Assembly: GCA_035606355.1 (NCBI GenBank)
Contig: DATNFO010000055.1
Location: 22,722 to 86,721, forward strand
Source: Sulfopaludibacter sp035606355
Lineage (GTDB): Bacteria > Acidobacteriota > Terriglobia > Bryobacterales > Bryobacteraceae
Direction of reading: 5' to 3'
Length of the DNA: 64,000 nt
Position numbers and translations under genes: made by a program. Positions 8,849 through 18,364 of the stretch are shown piece by piece (position 1 is the first letter of the stretch; every line of letters begins with the position of its first letter). Under the pieces are notes generated by a model, which was not told the DNA's origin, searched no databases, and was given only the letters and a program-made list of their open reading frames with translations.

Positions 8849-8873
8849 GTCGAAACCGAACGCCCATTTCGAC
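8849..8873. terminator. Possible bidirectional terminator hairpin
   Basis: GTCGAAA (8849-8855) and TTTCGAC (8867-8873) form a 7-bp stem with an 11-base loop in the 48-base gap between the convergent kinase and outer-membrane factor genes. There is no long T tract, so this is weak. Confidence 0.3.
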
Positions 8874-8891
8874 GCACCGGTTGCCGCCTGG

Positions 8892-10253
8892 TTATTGCTG
8901 CCATCCCCCGCCGAGCGCGTTGTAAATCTGCACCAGCGAAAGCCGCTCGTTCAACTGTCCTCGCGCCAGATTCAATTGCGCAGTGAAATAGTTGGTCTCA
9001 CTGGTGAGCACCTCCAGATAACTTGCAGCGCCGCCTCGATACCGCATGTCCGACAGGCGGTCGGCATCCGCGGCAGCCGCGGTCAACCGCTCCTGGTGTT
9101 CGCGAAAATCGCGGAATTTGCCGTAAGACGCCAGCGCGTCGGAGACCTGCCGGAACGCCTGCTGAATCGTTTGCTGATACGTCAGCAGCATCTCCTGCTC
9201 CTGCGCTTTTGCCAGCCGGAGGTTAGACCGCAAGCGTCCTCCATTGAAGATCGGCTGGGCCGCGACAGCCGTGAAATTCCATGCCGTCGGCCCGCCGGTG
9301 AAGAGTTGGCCCAGGTGCGGACTCGCCAGGCCACCGGCGCCCGTCAACGGCACGCTGGGGAAAAACTGCGCCCGCGCGACACCGATCTGCGCGTTAGCCG
9401 CCATCAATTGGGCCTCCGCCGCGCGAATATCCGGCCGCCGCTCGATCAACTCCGAAGGTAGCCCGGCCGGCACATCGGGAGGTAGCGGCTGCGCGGTAAT
9501 CGCCAGTCCGCGCGGAATCGCGTGTGGATTCTGTCCCATCAACGTGCTGATCAGATCTTCCTGTAGCGCGATCTGCCGCTCGGTATCGGGAATCGCCTCG
9601 GCGGCGGTTTCCACGAGTTGCTCGGCCTGCCGCACATCCAGCAACCCGATCGCGCCGCCGCGTTCCAGAGTCTGCGTCAACTGCAAAGACTGCTGCCGCG
9701 AGGCGAGTGTCTTCTTAGCGATGTCCAGTTCCAGATCGAGTTCGCGCAGAGTGAAGTAGGCCGAGGCGACGTCCGAAACCACCGTGCTCAGCACCTGCTT
9801 GCGATTCCACTCGGACGCGAGCAGCGTCGCGCGAGACGCTTCCGTCGCATTGCGGTAAGCGCCCCAGAAATCGATATTCCACGAGAAGACGCCTTCGAGT
9901 TCCGCCAGAACGAAGCTAAACGTCGGAATCTTCTGGCCGGTCACCCCGGCCTGTGCACCGATAGTGGGATACTGCTGCGAACGAGTGATCCCCAATTGCG
10001 CCTGCGCCTGCAAAATGCGCGCGGCCGCAATCCGCGCATCGTAATTTCGATCCAGCGCGGTCCGGATCAGCTTCTGCAACTCCGCATCCTGGAACAGCGC
10101 CCACCATTTCTCATCGCCGATCGAGGTTTTGTCTGTGCCGGGCTCGGCGTTCCGGTAAGCGGGCGGCGTATCTACGGCCGGACGCCGGTACTTTGGCCCC
10201 ACGGTGCATCCGGCCAGCGCAACGAGGGCGGCGAGTGCAACCAACGTTCTCAT
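8892..10253 (-). CDS. RND efflux outer-membrane factor lipoprotein (NodT/OprM family)
   Basis: 453 residues from ATG 10253, whose ATGA overlaps the stop of the pump gene; a longer open frame to 10718 only shadows that gene. The N terminus MRTLVALAALVALAGC is a lipoprotein signal with lipobox LAGC, followed by TVGPKYRRPAV, a hallmark of the family. Two repeated halves of the outer-membrane efflux domain follow: helical stretches such as ARILQAQAQLGITRSQQYP and the second-half landmark ELIERRPDIRAAEAQLMAAN, then FFPSVPL. The trimer forms the outer-membrane duct docking onto the pump and fusion protein encoded just upstream. Length is normal for the family and no lesion is seen. Confidence 0.95.
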   Translation of the reverse strand: MRTLVALAALVALAGCTVGPKYRRPAVDTPPAYRNAEPGTDKTSIGDEKWWALFQDAELQKLIRTALDRNYDARIAAARILQAQAQLGITRSQQYPTIGAQAGVTGQKIPTFSFVLAELEGVFSWNIDFWGAYRNATEASRATLLASEWNRKQVLSTVVSDVASAYFTLRELDLELDIAKKTLASRQQSLQLTQTLERGGAIGLLDVRQAEQLVETAAEAIPDTERQIALQEDLISTLMGQNPHAIPRGLAITAQPLPPDVPAGLPSELIERRPDIRAAEAQLMAANAQIGVARAQFFPSVPLTGAGGLASPHLGQLFTGGPTAWNFTAVAAQPIFNGGRLRSNLRLAKAQEQEMLLTYQQTIQQAFRQVSDALASYGKFRDFREHQERLTAAAADADRLSDMRYRGGAASYLEVLTSETNYFTAQLNLARGQLNERLSLVQIYNALGGGWQQ

Positions 10254-13200
10254 GCGGCGGACTCCGGCTCTGGCGATGGTCGCGGCGATCTGGAGAACCG
10301 GTGCGACAGCTTCTCGACGACTTCGAACGTCACGGGGATGAAGAAGATTGCGATCAGCGAAGCGGCCAGCATGCCGCCGATCACGGCCGTTCCCAGCACG
10401 CGCCGGGAAACCGCGCCCGCGCCGGCCGCCACCCACAGCGGGACGCAACCCAGAATGAAGGCGAAGGCCGTCATCAGAATCGGCCGGAGGCGGATGCGCG
10501 CGCCCAGCAGCGCGGCTTCTTCCAGGCTCCTTCCCTTTTCGTATTCCACCTTCGCGAACTCCACGATCAAAATTGCGTTTTTCGCCGCCAGGCCGATCAG
10601 CATAACCAGCCCGATCTGCGCATACACATTGTTTTCGAAATGCCGCAGCCACAGGGTGAGATAGGCGCCGAACACCGCCACCGGAGTGCCCAGCAAGACG
10701 CTGAACGGCAAGGACCAACTCTCATACAGAGCGGCCAGAATGAGAAACACGAATAAGACCGAAAGGCCGAATACCGCCGCTGGAGGAACACCCTGCGCGG
10801 CCTTCCATTCCTGGTAAGACATGCCCAGGTAATCGAAGCCCATTTCCCGCGGCATGGTTTGGTCGAATGTCTGCTCCAGCGCGGCCATCGCCTGTCCCGA
10901 ACTGTAGCCGGGAGCCGCCGCCGCATTGATTTGAGCCGTGTGATATTCGTTGTAGCGCATGGTGAACTCAGGTCCACTGATGCCTCGCACGGCGGTTACC
11001 GCGCTGAGCGGAACCATGTCTCCGCGATTGTTCGCCACATAAAACTGGCCCATGTTCTCTGCCCGGTTGCGGTACTCTCCCTCCGCTTCGATGTACACCT
11101 GCCACTGCCGCCCGAAGCGGTTGAAGTAATTCACCAGATACCCGCCCATGAACGCCTGCAGCGTCTGATAAACGTCTCCAATGTTCACGCCTTCCCGCGC
11201 GACCTTGGCGCGGTCCACGTCTACAAACTCCTGCGGAACTCCCGCCAGAAATGTCGACGACACTCCCGTGAGTTCCGGACGCTTTCTCGCGGCCGCCAGG
11301 AATTTGCTCACGTTCTCGCCGAGAAACTCGAGCGTCCCCCCGGAGCGATCTTCCAGCATGAACGTTACGCCGCCGGACGTTCCAACTCCGGGGATCGCGG
11401 GCGGCGCGAACGAGAAAGCGACTCCGTCCGGCACTTTACCCAGCTCGCGTGTGATGTGGCTGCGGATCGCCTGATACTGCTCTTCGGGCTTCGTGCGCTC
11501 GTCCCACGGTTTTTCGGTGACAAAGAAAAATGCGCTGTACGTGTCCTGCACGCGGCTGAGCAGGCTGAAGCCCAGCACCGAAGTGCAACCCTGCACTCCC
11601 GGAGTGTGCATGATGATGTCTTCCACCTGCCGGGCCGCGGCGGAGGTCCGCTGCAGCGAAGCGGCATTTGGCAGTTGCAAGCTGACGAACACGTACCCGT
11701 AATCTTCCTCCGGCAGAAACGAGCCCGGCAGCCTCCGGCCCACCATCACGGCGGCGACGGTAATTACGCCGAGAAGCAGGATGCTCACCACGGCTTTGCG
11801 AAGGAGAACCCGCGAGAAACCGACATAATGTTCGGTAGCCCAGCCGAATCCGCGATTGAACCGGCCGAAGAACCACGCCAGCGGACCGCGGCGACGCTTG
11901 CGCGGCCGCAGCAGCAAAGCCGATAGCGCCGGACTCAGCGAAAGCGCGTTGAACGCCGAGAAGATTACCGAAATCGCGATGGTCACAGCGAACTGCTGAT
12001 ACAGCCGCCCCGTGATTCCGGGTATGAAGATGGTCGGAATAAAAACGGCGGAAAGGATCAGCGCGATCGCGACCACCGGACCTGAGACCTCCCGCATCGC
12101 CTGTAACGCGGCATCGCGCGGCGAAAGCCCTTCCTCGATGTGGCGCTCAACGGCTTCCACCACCACGATGGCATCGTCCACCACCAACCCGATCGCCAGC
12201 ACGAGCCCGAAGAGCGACAGGGTGTTGATCGAAAACCCGAGCATCGGAAAAACCACGAAGGTGCCGATCAGCGACACCGGCACGGCGAGCAGCGGGATCA
12301 AGGTCGCGCGCCATCCCTGTAGAAACACGTACACCACCAGCACCACCAGACCCAGCGCCTCAAGCAGCGTGTACATGATCTCCTCCATGCCCGCTGTTAC
12401 GGACGCCGTGGTATCCAGGCTGACCGTGTAGGCCAGATCCGAAGGAAACCTCCGGCTCAACTCCGCGATGCGTGCCCGCAGCCGCTTGGCCGCATCCACC
12501 GCATTCGTTCCCGGCAGTTGGTAGCAGGCCAGAACGGCGGCCGGTTTTCCGTTGTAGCGGCCCGTCAGCGCGTAAGTTTGCGCTCCGAGATCGATACGGG
12601 CAACGTCCTTCAACCGGAGAGTGGAGCCGTCGGGATCGGCGCGCAGAATGATCTCGCCGAATTGCTCCGGCGTTTCCAGGCGGCCCTGCGTGCGTACGGT
12701 GTAAGTGAACTGCTGCCCTTGCGGCGCCGGCTCGCCGCCGATCTGCCCGGCCGGATTCACCGAATTCTGCGTCTGCAGCGCCTGCACAATCTGCGGCACC
12801 GTAACATGCAGTTTCGCGAGCTGATCCGGCTTCACCCACAGCCGCATGGCGTACTGCCCCGCCCCGAAGATCTGCACCTGCGCAATGCCGGGCACGCGCG
12901 TCAGCTCGTCGATCAGGTTGATGTAGGCATAGTTGGCTAAAAAGGTGTTATCGAAGGTCCCCTTCGGCGAATACAGCGACACCAGCAGCAGCGGCGAAGA
13001 AAGCGACTTTTGCACCAGCAGACCGGCCGTGTTCACCTGCGACGGCAACTGCGGCTGTGCCTGCGAGGTGCGCAGTTGCGTGAGCACCTGGTCGATATTC
13101 GGATCCGTGCTGACGTCGAAATTTACGATGATCTGCGTCTGCCCGCTGCTGGAATTCACCGAGTACATGTAATTCATGTTGTCCACGCCGCTGATCTGCT

Positions 13201-13399
13201 CTTCCAGCGGTGTGGCGACGGATTGTTCCAGCGTTTGCGCATCGGCGCCGGGATACGTCGCGGTCACTCTGATCTCCGGCGGCACAATGCTCGGAAACTG
13301 CGCCACCGGAAGAGCCAGCGCCGAAACCAGGCCGATCACCGTCATCAGAATGGCGATTACCATCGCGACAATCGGACGGTTGATGAAGAATTTTGCCAT
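10250..13399 (-). CDS. RND multidrug efflux pump, HAE1/AcrB type
   Basis: 1049 residues, the standard length for AcrB/MexB-type inner-membrane pumps. It begins MAKFFINRPIVAMVIAILM (TM1) and shows the duplicated layout: six-helix bundles after each large periplasmic loop. The proton-relay Asp-Asp pair is in GLVLAIGLVVDDAIVVVEAV (about residue 405), and the second half carries GLAAKNAILIVEFAK with the conserved Lys. Periplasmic landmarks include SVNSSSGQTQI and PGSFLPEEDYGY. It exports hydrophobic or amphipathic compounds using the proton gradient. Its ATG directly follows the fusion-protein stop, and its TGA overlaps the next ATG, implying translational coupling. The substrate cannot be read from sequence. 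Confidence 0.96.
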   Translation of the reverse strand: MAKFFINRPIVAMVIAILMTVIGLVSALALPVAQFPSIVPPEIRVTATYPGADAQTLEQSVATPLEEQISGVDNMNYMYSVNSSSGQTQIIVNFDVSTDPNIDQVLTQLRTSQAQPQLPSQVNTAGLLVQKSLSSPLLLVSLYSPKGTFDNTFLANYAYINLIDELTRVPGIAQVQIFGAGQYAMRLWVKPDQLAKLHVTVPQIVQALQTQNSVNPAGQIGGEPAPQGQQFTYTVRTQGRLETPEQFGEIILRADPDGSTLRLKDVARIDLGAQTYALTGRYNGKPAAVLACYQLPGTNAVDAAKRLRARIAELSRRFPSDLAYTVSLDTTASVTAGMEEIMYTLLEALGLVVLVVYVFLQGWRATLIPLLAVPVSLIGTFVVFPMLGFSINTLSLFGLVLAIGLVVDDAIVVVEAVERHIEEGLSPRDAALQAMREVSGPVVAIALILSAVFIPTIFIPGITGRLYQQFAVTIAISVIFSAFNALSLSPALSALLLRPRKRRRGPLAWFFGRFNRGFGWATEHYVGFSRVLLRKAVVSILLLGVITVAAVMVGRRLPGSFLPEEDYGYVFVSLQLPNAASLQRTSAAARQVEDIIMHTPGVQGCTSVLGFSLLSRVQDTYSAFFFVTEKPWDERTKPEEQYQAIRSHITRELGKVPDGVAFSFAPPAIPGVGTSGGVTFMLEDRSGGTLEFLGENVSKFLAAARKRPELTGVSSTFLAGVPQEFVDVDRAKVAREGVNIGDVYQTLQAFMGGYLVNYFNRFGRQWQVYIEAEGEYRNRAENMGQFYVANNRGDMVPLSAVTAVRGISGPEFTMRYNEYHTAQINAAAAPGYSSGQAMAALEQTFDQTMPREMGFDYLGMSYQEWKAAQGVPPAAVFGLSVLFVFLILAALYESWSLPFSVLLGTPVAVFGAYLTLWLRHFENNVYAQIGLVMLIGLAAKNAILIVEFAKVEYEKGRSLEEAALLGARIRLRPILMTAFAFILGCVPLWVAAGAGAVSRRVLGTAVIGGMLAASLIAIFFIPVTFEVVEKLSHRFSRSPRPSPEPESAA

Positions 13400-14635
13400 C
13401 TACCTGACCCCGCCGCTTTCCGGCTGCGGATTCACCAGCGTCCCGTCGCCTACCTTCATGTTGCCTTCCGTGATGACGCGGTCACCCGGCTTGAGTCCAC
13501 CCTCGACGATCCAGAGATCGCCCACCTTGTCGCCAGTCTGCACGGATTGAATGCGCACCCGGTTGTTGGGCTCCACCACCGCCACCATGTTCCGTCCCTG
13601 CAGATCGCTGACCGCCCGCTGCGGCACCAGCAGCGCTCCTTTGCGCATCGTCGTCATGGCTCGTATTCGCCCGAACTGGCCCGGCCGCAGCACGTTTCCG
13701 GGATTCGCGAATGCACCGACCACGCGGATGGTTCCAGTCTGCGCATCCACCTGCCGGTCCGCGAAAACGATGTGACCCGGCCGCGGATACACCTGGTTAT
13801 TCGATAGCGTCAATTGCAGCGGGATGCCGCTGCCTTGCCGCAACAGGTCGGCGCCGCCGGTGTGAATCTTTCCAGCCAGTGCCAGGTATTCCTGCTCGCT
13901 CATCGAAAAATTCGCCTTGATCGGATCCACCGTTGAGACCGTGGTGAGCACCGTCGTCGAACTCACCAGGTTCCCGATCTGCACGCTCGCGATCCCTGCG
14001 ATTCCGTCGATCAGCGAGCGCACTTTCGTGAAGCCGAGATTCAACTGCGCCTGCTCCACTCCGGCTTCGGCCGCCTGAATCGCGGCTTTCGCAGATTCGA
14101 TTCCGGCCGTGTTCGTCCGTATCAGCGCTTCGTTTTGCTTCTGCGCCTGAACCTCGCTATCCAGTTGGCTCTGAGAAATCGCGTGCGCCTGCGCCAGCGG
14201 CGTGTCGCGCTGCACGTTAATCTCGGCGAGCTTCAACTGCGCCTGCGATTGTCCCAGTTGACCCTCGGCCTGCGAAAGCTGCCCCTTGGCTTGCGCCAAT
14301 TGCCCTTTCGCCTGGTCCAACGCCGCCTGGAACGGCCGCGGATCGATGTCGAACAGGAGTTCGTCTTTGTGGACGAACGCCCCCTCGCGATAATCCTGCT
14401 TCACCAGATACCCGCTGACGTGCGGCTGGATGTTGGCGTTCACGTAGCCGTCCAACGTAGCCACCCAGTCGCCGTAGATCGGCACGTCTTGTTGCGTCAC
14501 CGTGCTCACGCGAACCTGTACCGGCGCGGGCGCGCGCTCCGCGGTGGAGGCCGCGGATTTTTCGCCGCATCCGGCTAGCGAGATCGCTGCGGCAGCGGCG
14601 AGGATCGCGGTTGCCGTCTTCTCTTTCAATTTCAC
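13400..14635 (-). CDS. RND efflux periplasmic adaptor (membrane fusion lipoprotein)
   Basis: 411 residues starting at GTG 14635 (GTGA overlaps the tetR stop). The signal MKLKEKTATAILAAAAAI with lipobox SLAGC indicates an inner-membrane lipoprotein. It shows the expected order for AcrA/MexA homologues: barrel-sandwich half (NANIQPHVSGYLVKQDYREG), a long helical hairpin built of QLAQAKGQLSQAEGQLGQSQ-type heptads (about residues 105-185), the second lipoyl half, a beta-barrel (SFTKV/ANPGNVLRPGQFGRIRA region) and the membrane-proximal domain. It bridges the pump at 10250 and the outer-membrane duct at 8892. The stop codon is immediately followed by the pump ATG. Confidence 0.95.
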   Translation of the reverse strand: MKLKEKTATAILAAAAAISLAGCGEKSAASTAERAPAPVQVRVSTVTQQDVPIYGDWVATLDGYVNANIQPHVSGYLVKQDYREGAFVHKDELLFDIDPRPFQAALDQAKGQLAQAKGQLSQAEGQLGQSQAQLKLAEINVQRDTPLAQAHAISQSQLDSEVQAQKQNEALIRTNTAGIESAKAAIQAAEAGVEQAQLNLGFTKVRSLIDGIAGIASVQIGNLVSSTTVLTTVSTVDPIKANFSMSEQEYLALAGKIHTGGADLLRQGSGIPLQLTLSNNQVYPRPGHIVFADRQVDAQTGTIRVVGAFANPGNVLRPGQFGRIRAMTTMRKGALLVPQRAVSDLQGRNMVAVVEPNNRVRIQSVQTGDKVGDLWIVEGGLKPGDRVITEGNMKVGDGTLVNPQPESGGVR

Positions 14636-15267
14636 TCGCTGCTCCTTGGTGTGCCGCTGCCCGAAATCCGGGCGCGCGCGTAGAAGTAGAGAACTGCTTT
14701 GAATTCCTGAACCAGCGGCCGGCGCTCATTCGGCGGAAGTTCGATATAGAGCTGATTGAGAGCTTTCATGATCTGCATGGTGACGGTCGCCAGCCGCATC
14801 GCTTTCACTTTCGACATGCGGGGCTGCTGCGCGATGAAGAAGCCTGCGAATCGCTCCAGAATGTGATTGCGTATTTCCGGCAGCGTACGTGTACTGCGCG
14901 GCGCGTCCAGCAGCGCGAGGAACGCCGGGTGGCTGTCGACGAACCGTATCGTGACGTCGATCAGGCGGCCGGCAAATTCTTTCAGCTCGAGCCTCCCGGC
15001 CTGTTCCGCGAGCGGCGCGCACATTTCGTCGAACTGCTTTCCGTATTCGGTGCGCAGCGCCTGAGTGATAGACGCTTTGTTGGGGAAGAACTGATACAGA
15101 GAGCCGATGGATGCGCCCGCGCGTTCGGCGATCGCGCTCATGGTGGCCGCTTCGTACCCGGCTTCCGCGATCACCGCTTCCGCAGCGCCGATCAGTTCCG
15201 CGACGCGGCGCTCTCCACGCTCCTGGCAGGGAACTCTCCTGGGCGGAGTGGAACTATGCGGCTGCAT
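14632..15267 (-). CDS. TetR/AcrR family repressor of the efflux operon
   Basis: 211 residues. The N-terminal DNA-binding helix-turn-helix reads LIGAAEAVIAEAGYEAATMS then AIAERAGASIGSLYQFFPNK, a textbook TetR pattern; the C-terminal 130 residues form the ligand-binding and dimer helices (KEFAGRLIDVTIRFVDSHPA). It is the first gene of the efflux operon and its stop overlaps the adaptor start, so it probably represses its own operon and is released by a pump substrate. That control role is inferred from position and family. A TATAAT box lies 12 bases before its ATG in the divergent region shared with the Tat-exported protein gene. Confidence 0.93.
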   Translation of the reverse strand: MQPHSSTPPRRVPCQERGERRVAELIGAAEAVIAEAGYEAATMSAIAERAGASIGSLYQFFPNKASITQALRTEYGKQFDEMCAPLAEQAGRLELKEFAGRLIDVTIRFVDSHPAFLALLDAPRSTRTLPEIRNHILERFAGFFIAQQPRMSKVKAMRLATVTMQIMKALNQLYIELPPNERRPLVQEFKAVLYFYARARISGSGTPRSSE

Positions 15268-15279
15268 CCCGATGGCTTG

Positions 15280-15285
15280 ATTATA
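15280..15285 (-). promoter_or_regulatory. -10 box (TATAAT) of the tetR-efflux operon
   Basis: On the minus strand TATAAT occupies 15285-15280, 12 bases before the tetR ATG at 15267. The short AT-rich patch stands out in GC-rich surroundings. No convincing -35 was found, and the TetR operator is presumably close by but no clear long palindrome is visible. Confidence 0.45.
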
Positions 15286-15352
15286 TTATGAGTACCCCCT
15301 CACATTTTGTTCTCGCACATACACCAGACGGCGCTGATTCGCTCGAAGCGCT

Positions 15353-15358
15353 TATAAT
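15353..15358 (+). promoter_or_regulatory. -10 box (TATAAT) before the Tat-exported protein gene
   Basis: TATAAT ends 7 bases before the GTG at 15366, which begins a clean Tat signal. If used, the transcript would be leaderless and the longer reading from ATG 15288 would not be made. Confidence 0.45.
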
Positions 15359-15365
15359 CCGGGTT

Positions 15366-18101
15366 GTGGACGCGAAATTCTCCCGCCGTAGACTCTTGCA
15401 GGCCGCCACGCCGCTGATGGCGAGGGCCGCGGCTGCCGATCCGTTCGCTCAAGCTCCCGCCGCGGCTCCCGAGCCTCCATCCGCAGCCGACCTGTTACGG
15501 ATCGAGTCCGGCGATCTGGTGGCGACCCTCGACCGGCGCGATGGCAGCATCTTCGCCATCGAACATTCGCGCGATGCGTTGAAGACGAACTTCGTGGGGA
15601 ACGCTTCGAACACCCGAGGCATCCGTCTGAAGGATCCGTACTGGACAGGACACGTGCTCTCCACCGTCTTTGCAGCCAATGGAGGTCGTGGCGGCCGTTG
15701 GCTCCGGCAGACCACGATCGACTCGGCGGACATCCGGCAAGTAACGGTCGATGGCGGCGCAGTGTCCGTGCGCTACGAGGGAGCATCGCGGAATGCGAAC
15801 GGCATCCAGAGCTACGCATTAGGGCTCACGTATTCGGCGGGAGCCGATGGCGCGCTGCTGATGCGTGTGGAGATCCAAAACCCCGGCAGTTCGGCTTTGG
15901 AGATCGGTGAACTGGCGTTGCCGCTGCGTGCGAACGACGATTACGTCGAGGCCTACAAGGGCACATCTCTCGGCGCGGCGACGCGCTCGGGGAGACTCTC
16001 CTCTATCCAACAGGAGATTTACGAACAGAAGGTGCTGGCGCATCACTTCGCCGGCGGGTACAGTTCCTACGCCTTGCTGGAACGTCCGCGCGGCACAGCG
16101 CCGTATCTGCTGTTTCAGGCGCTGGATGCGCCCATCGAGTGCGTCTACAAAGTGGAAGGCTTCCGCATCTGGCATGACGATTGGGTCGGCACGGATCTGC
16201 TCGGGCTGCACACGCTCGCCGTGAAGCAACAGCGCGGGTGGAATGATAATCCGTGGGTCAATGGCCACACGTCTCTGCTTCTCGCGCCGGGCGAGAGCAA
16301 GACGTGGCACTTCCAGTTCCTGTTTATCGACGACCACCGCGAGATCGCACGGCATCTCTACGAAGCCGGCGATCTTGCCATTCGCGTGCTGCCGGCGATG
16401 GTAGTGCAGGAGAACACCGACGTGCAGGTGTCGGTGCAATCCAAGACGCCGCTTGAGAAGGTGGAGGTCCACTCGGATCAGACTCAGGTGAAGGCGAATC
16501 GCCGCGAGGGAGACCGTACGCTGCTTACGCTCGCATTCCGCGGCCGCGGCCAAAAGACAGTGAAGCTGTTTTACGGCGGCGGCAAATGGACGAATGTGCA
16601 TTTCTACTGCGTGCAGCCCTATGAACAACTGCTCAAGGCGCGCGGCCAATTCGTCATCGAGCGCGAATTCTACGAAAATCCCGAGGATCCGTTCCAGCGA
16701 AATCATCTCTTTTTGCCCTTCGATACGCGCAAGGGCTTGCGGCTGGAATATACGGACAACTCGTCCGGCGAAGTCGGAGGCGCGGGCGACGCGGGATTTT
16801 CCGCGCCGCTGTTCCTCTCCGAGAAGAACGTCTATTTTCCTTCGGCGCGAGAGATCGATGTGCTCGAGACATACGTCGCCGATTCGCTCTTCAACAAGAT
16901 TCAAAATCCGCAGACCTACGAGATCCGCTCGTCGCTGTACTGGCAGGAGCCAAGCCTGCCGTCGATGCGCGGCCGGTCGACGAAACAGCAATCGGAAGAC
17001 ACGGGCCGCGCCTACAACTACATCTTCGCCGGCAACGTCTACCATGCGATGTACCGCATCGGCAAACTTTACGGACTGCTGAAGAAGAAGACGCCGCAGC
17101 AGTATCTGGAGATGGCGCAGCGGACCTACGTGAAGGGATACGAGAAGCGGCCCTACAACTTCATGGGACTGATCAGCGGCTCCAACGCCCTGCACTTATT
17201 GGCGGATTTGAAGGAAGAGGGCTGGCAAAAGCAGTATGACGAGCTGCTCGAGAAGATGCGCCTTTGCAACGCGGAGTTCACGAAGGACCCCTACCCGTAC
17301 GGGTCGGAGATCGCCATCGATCATACGGGTCAGGAGCAGGTCTACTTCTTCAGCCGCTATTTCGGCAACCATGAGAAACGCAGAAAGACCGTGGACACCA
17401 TCCGCGCACTCAAGGGCGCGATGCAGCCGGTGTGGTTCCGCTACGGCAATGACCTGTTTGCGCATCCCGACCTGCGCAACGAAATCTGTTGCTGGCATTC
17501 CAGCGCCATGAACGCCATGGTGCTGATGCAGGAATTCGAAGACACAGGCGATCTCGATCTGCTGATGCGCGCGTACCCGGGGCACGCCTGCGTGATGACG
17601 GAGATCACGGGCGAAGGCGCGGGATACGGATGGTTCATGTGCACGCCGGGCATCTATGCGCACGAGCCGCCGCGCACGTTTGAAAATGGTCCGGCGATCT
17701 GGGCGTTCCTGCGCGGCGCTAAAGCCTGGGTCGTGAACGATCAGGCTTTCGGCTTGACGGGTCTCGGCTGTAGTGTGCACTCGGCGGCGGGAGAAGTCGT
17801 GGCCATGCCGAATGACGGAGTCCGCAAACGGCTGCGCTTCGTCGCGGAGAAGATCGATCTGAACGCGGCCACCGGCGAGTTCGAACAAGTGACGCTGCGC
17901 GGCGGAGGCTCGGGACTGCAGCTTCAAATGGGCGATTCCACGGGCCTCGTTAAGACTGCACAGGTGACGATCCGCGGCCTGCAACAGGGGAATTACGAAG
18001 TGCGCCACTCGGGAAAATCGGAGCACATGCCCGTAACGGACGTGATGACTCTGCGGCTGCCGATGGCGGCCGCGGCGCAAATCGCAGTCCGTCGCGTATA
18101 G
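15366..18101 (+). CDS. Tat-exported large protein, DUF5695-like, probably carbohydrate-active
   Basis: 911 residues from GTG 15366; an ATG at 15288 is in frame but adds a stretch unlike a signal sequence. The N terminus reads MDAKFSRRRLLQAATPLMA, a twin-arginine export signal. The first third is beta-rich (IESGDLVATLDRRDGSIFAI, with a galactose-mutarotase-like feel); the last half is helical and Trp/Tyr-rich (NYIFAGNVYHAMYRIGKLYG, ICCWHSSAMNAMVLMQEFED), like the (alpha/alpha)6 barrels of many glycoside hydrolases and lyases. I recall this arrangement from the DUF5695 group of uncharacterised exported proteins. Enzyme activity is inference and no catalytic residue can be named. It is divergent from the efflux operon and followed by a double hairpin. 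Confidence 0.8.
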   Translation: MDAKFSRRRLLQAATPLMARAAAADPFAQAPAAAPEPPSAADLLRIESGDLVATLDRRDGSIFAIEHSRDALKTNFVGNASNTRGIRLKDPYWTGHVLSTVFAANGGRGGRWLRQTTIDSADIRQVTVDGGAVSVRYEGASRNANGIQSYALGLTYSAGADGALLMRVEIQNPGSSALEIGELALPLRANDDYVEAYKGTSLGAATRSGRLSSIQQEIYEQKVLAHHFAGGYSSYALLERPRGTAPYLLFQALDAPIECVYKVEGFRIWHDDWVGTDLLGLHTLAVKQQRGWNDNPWVNGHTSLLLAPGESKTWHFQFLFIDDHREIARHLYEAGDLAIRVLPAMVVQENTDVQVSVQSKTPLEKVEVHSDQTQVKANRREGDRTLLTLAFRGRGQKTVKLFYGGGKWTNVHFYCVQPYEQLLKARGQFVIEREFYENPEDPFQRNHLFLPFDTRKGLRLEYTDNSSGEVGGAGDAGFSAPLFLSEKNVYFPSAREIDVLETYVADSLFNKIQNPQTYEIRSSLYWQEPSLPSMRGRSTKQQSEDTGRAYNYIFAGNVYHAMYRIGKLYGLLKKKTPQQYLEMAQRTYVKGYEKRPYNFMGLISGSNALHLLADLKEEGWQKQYDELLEKMRLCNAEFTKDPYPYGSEIAIDHTGQEQVYFFSRYFGNHEKRRKTVDTIRALKGAMQPVWFRYGNDLFAHPDLRNEICCWHSSAMNAMVLMQEFEDTGDLDLLMRAYPGHACVMTEITGEGAGYGWFMCTPGIYAHEPPRTFENGPAIWAFLRGAKAWVVNDQAFGLTGLGCSVHSAAGEVVAMPNDGVRKRLRFVAEKIDLNAATGEFEQVTLRGGGSGLQLQMGDSTGLVKTAQVTIRGLQQGNYEVRHSGKSEHMPVTDVMTLRLPMAAAAQIAVRRV

Positions 18102-18109
18102 CCGGCGTA

Positions 18110-18152
18110 TGTACCGGCCTCCCGGCCGGTACAAGGCGAGCGCCGCTCGCCT
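18110..18152. repeat. Tandem double hairpin (REP-like)
   Basis: Two perfect inverted repeats lie back to back after the 18101 stop: TGTACCGGCC (18110-18119) with its complement at 18124-18133, then AGGCGAG (18134-18140) with CTCGCCT (18146-18152). The second hairpin core, GGCGAGC-NNN-GCTCGCC, recurs at 22977-22993 after another hairpin. No T tract follows, so it may be a REP-type element or a 3' stabilising structure rather than a simple terminator. Confidence 0.6.
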
Positions 18153-18364
18153 ATCAATCCGCACCCGAGCAACAGGCACGAACCCGGCTCCAGGGGTGAT
18201 TCCCCCCAGCGAGCCGCAGCAAAGCTTCCTCATTGTCGCGCAACCGTGCAGAATCTCACGGCCGCGCTCGAATAATACGCCGGTGCCGCACAGAAATCCT
18301 CCAGATCCTCCGCAGGTAGATCAGACACCAGCGCGACACAGTTGCGTTGGGCAAAGGAGGAGGA

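Noticed and set aside
10253..10718. Longer start for the outer-membrane efflux factor
   Set aside because: The extension is antisense-free but out of frame over the pump gene; the ATG at 10253 gives a perfect lipoprotein signal and an ATGA overlap.
15819..17195. 458-codon open frame on the minus strand
   Set aside because: It lies entirely antisense to the Tat-exported protein gene; its composition (Arg/Leu/Val/His-rich, no motifs) is that of a GC-rich shadow frame.
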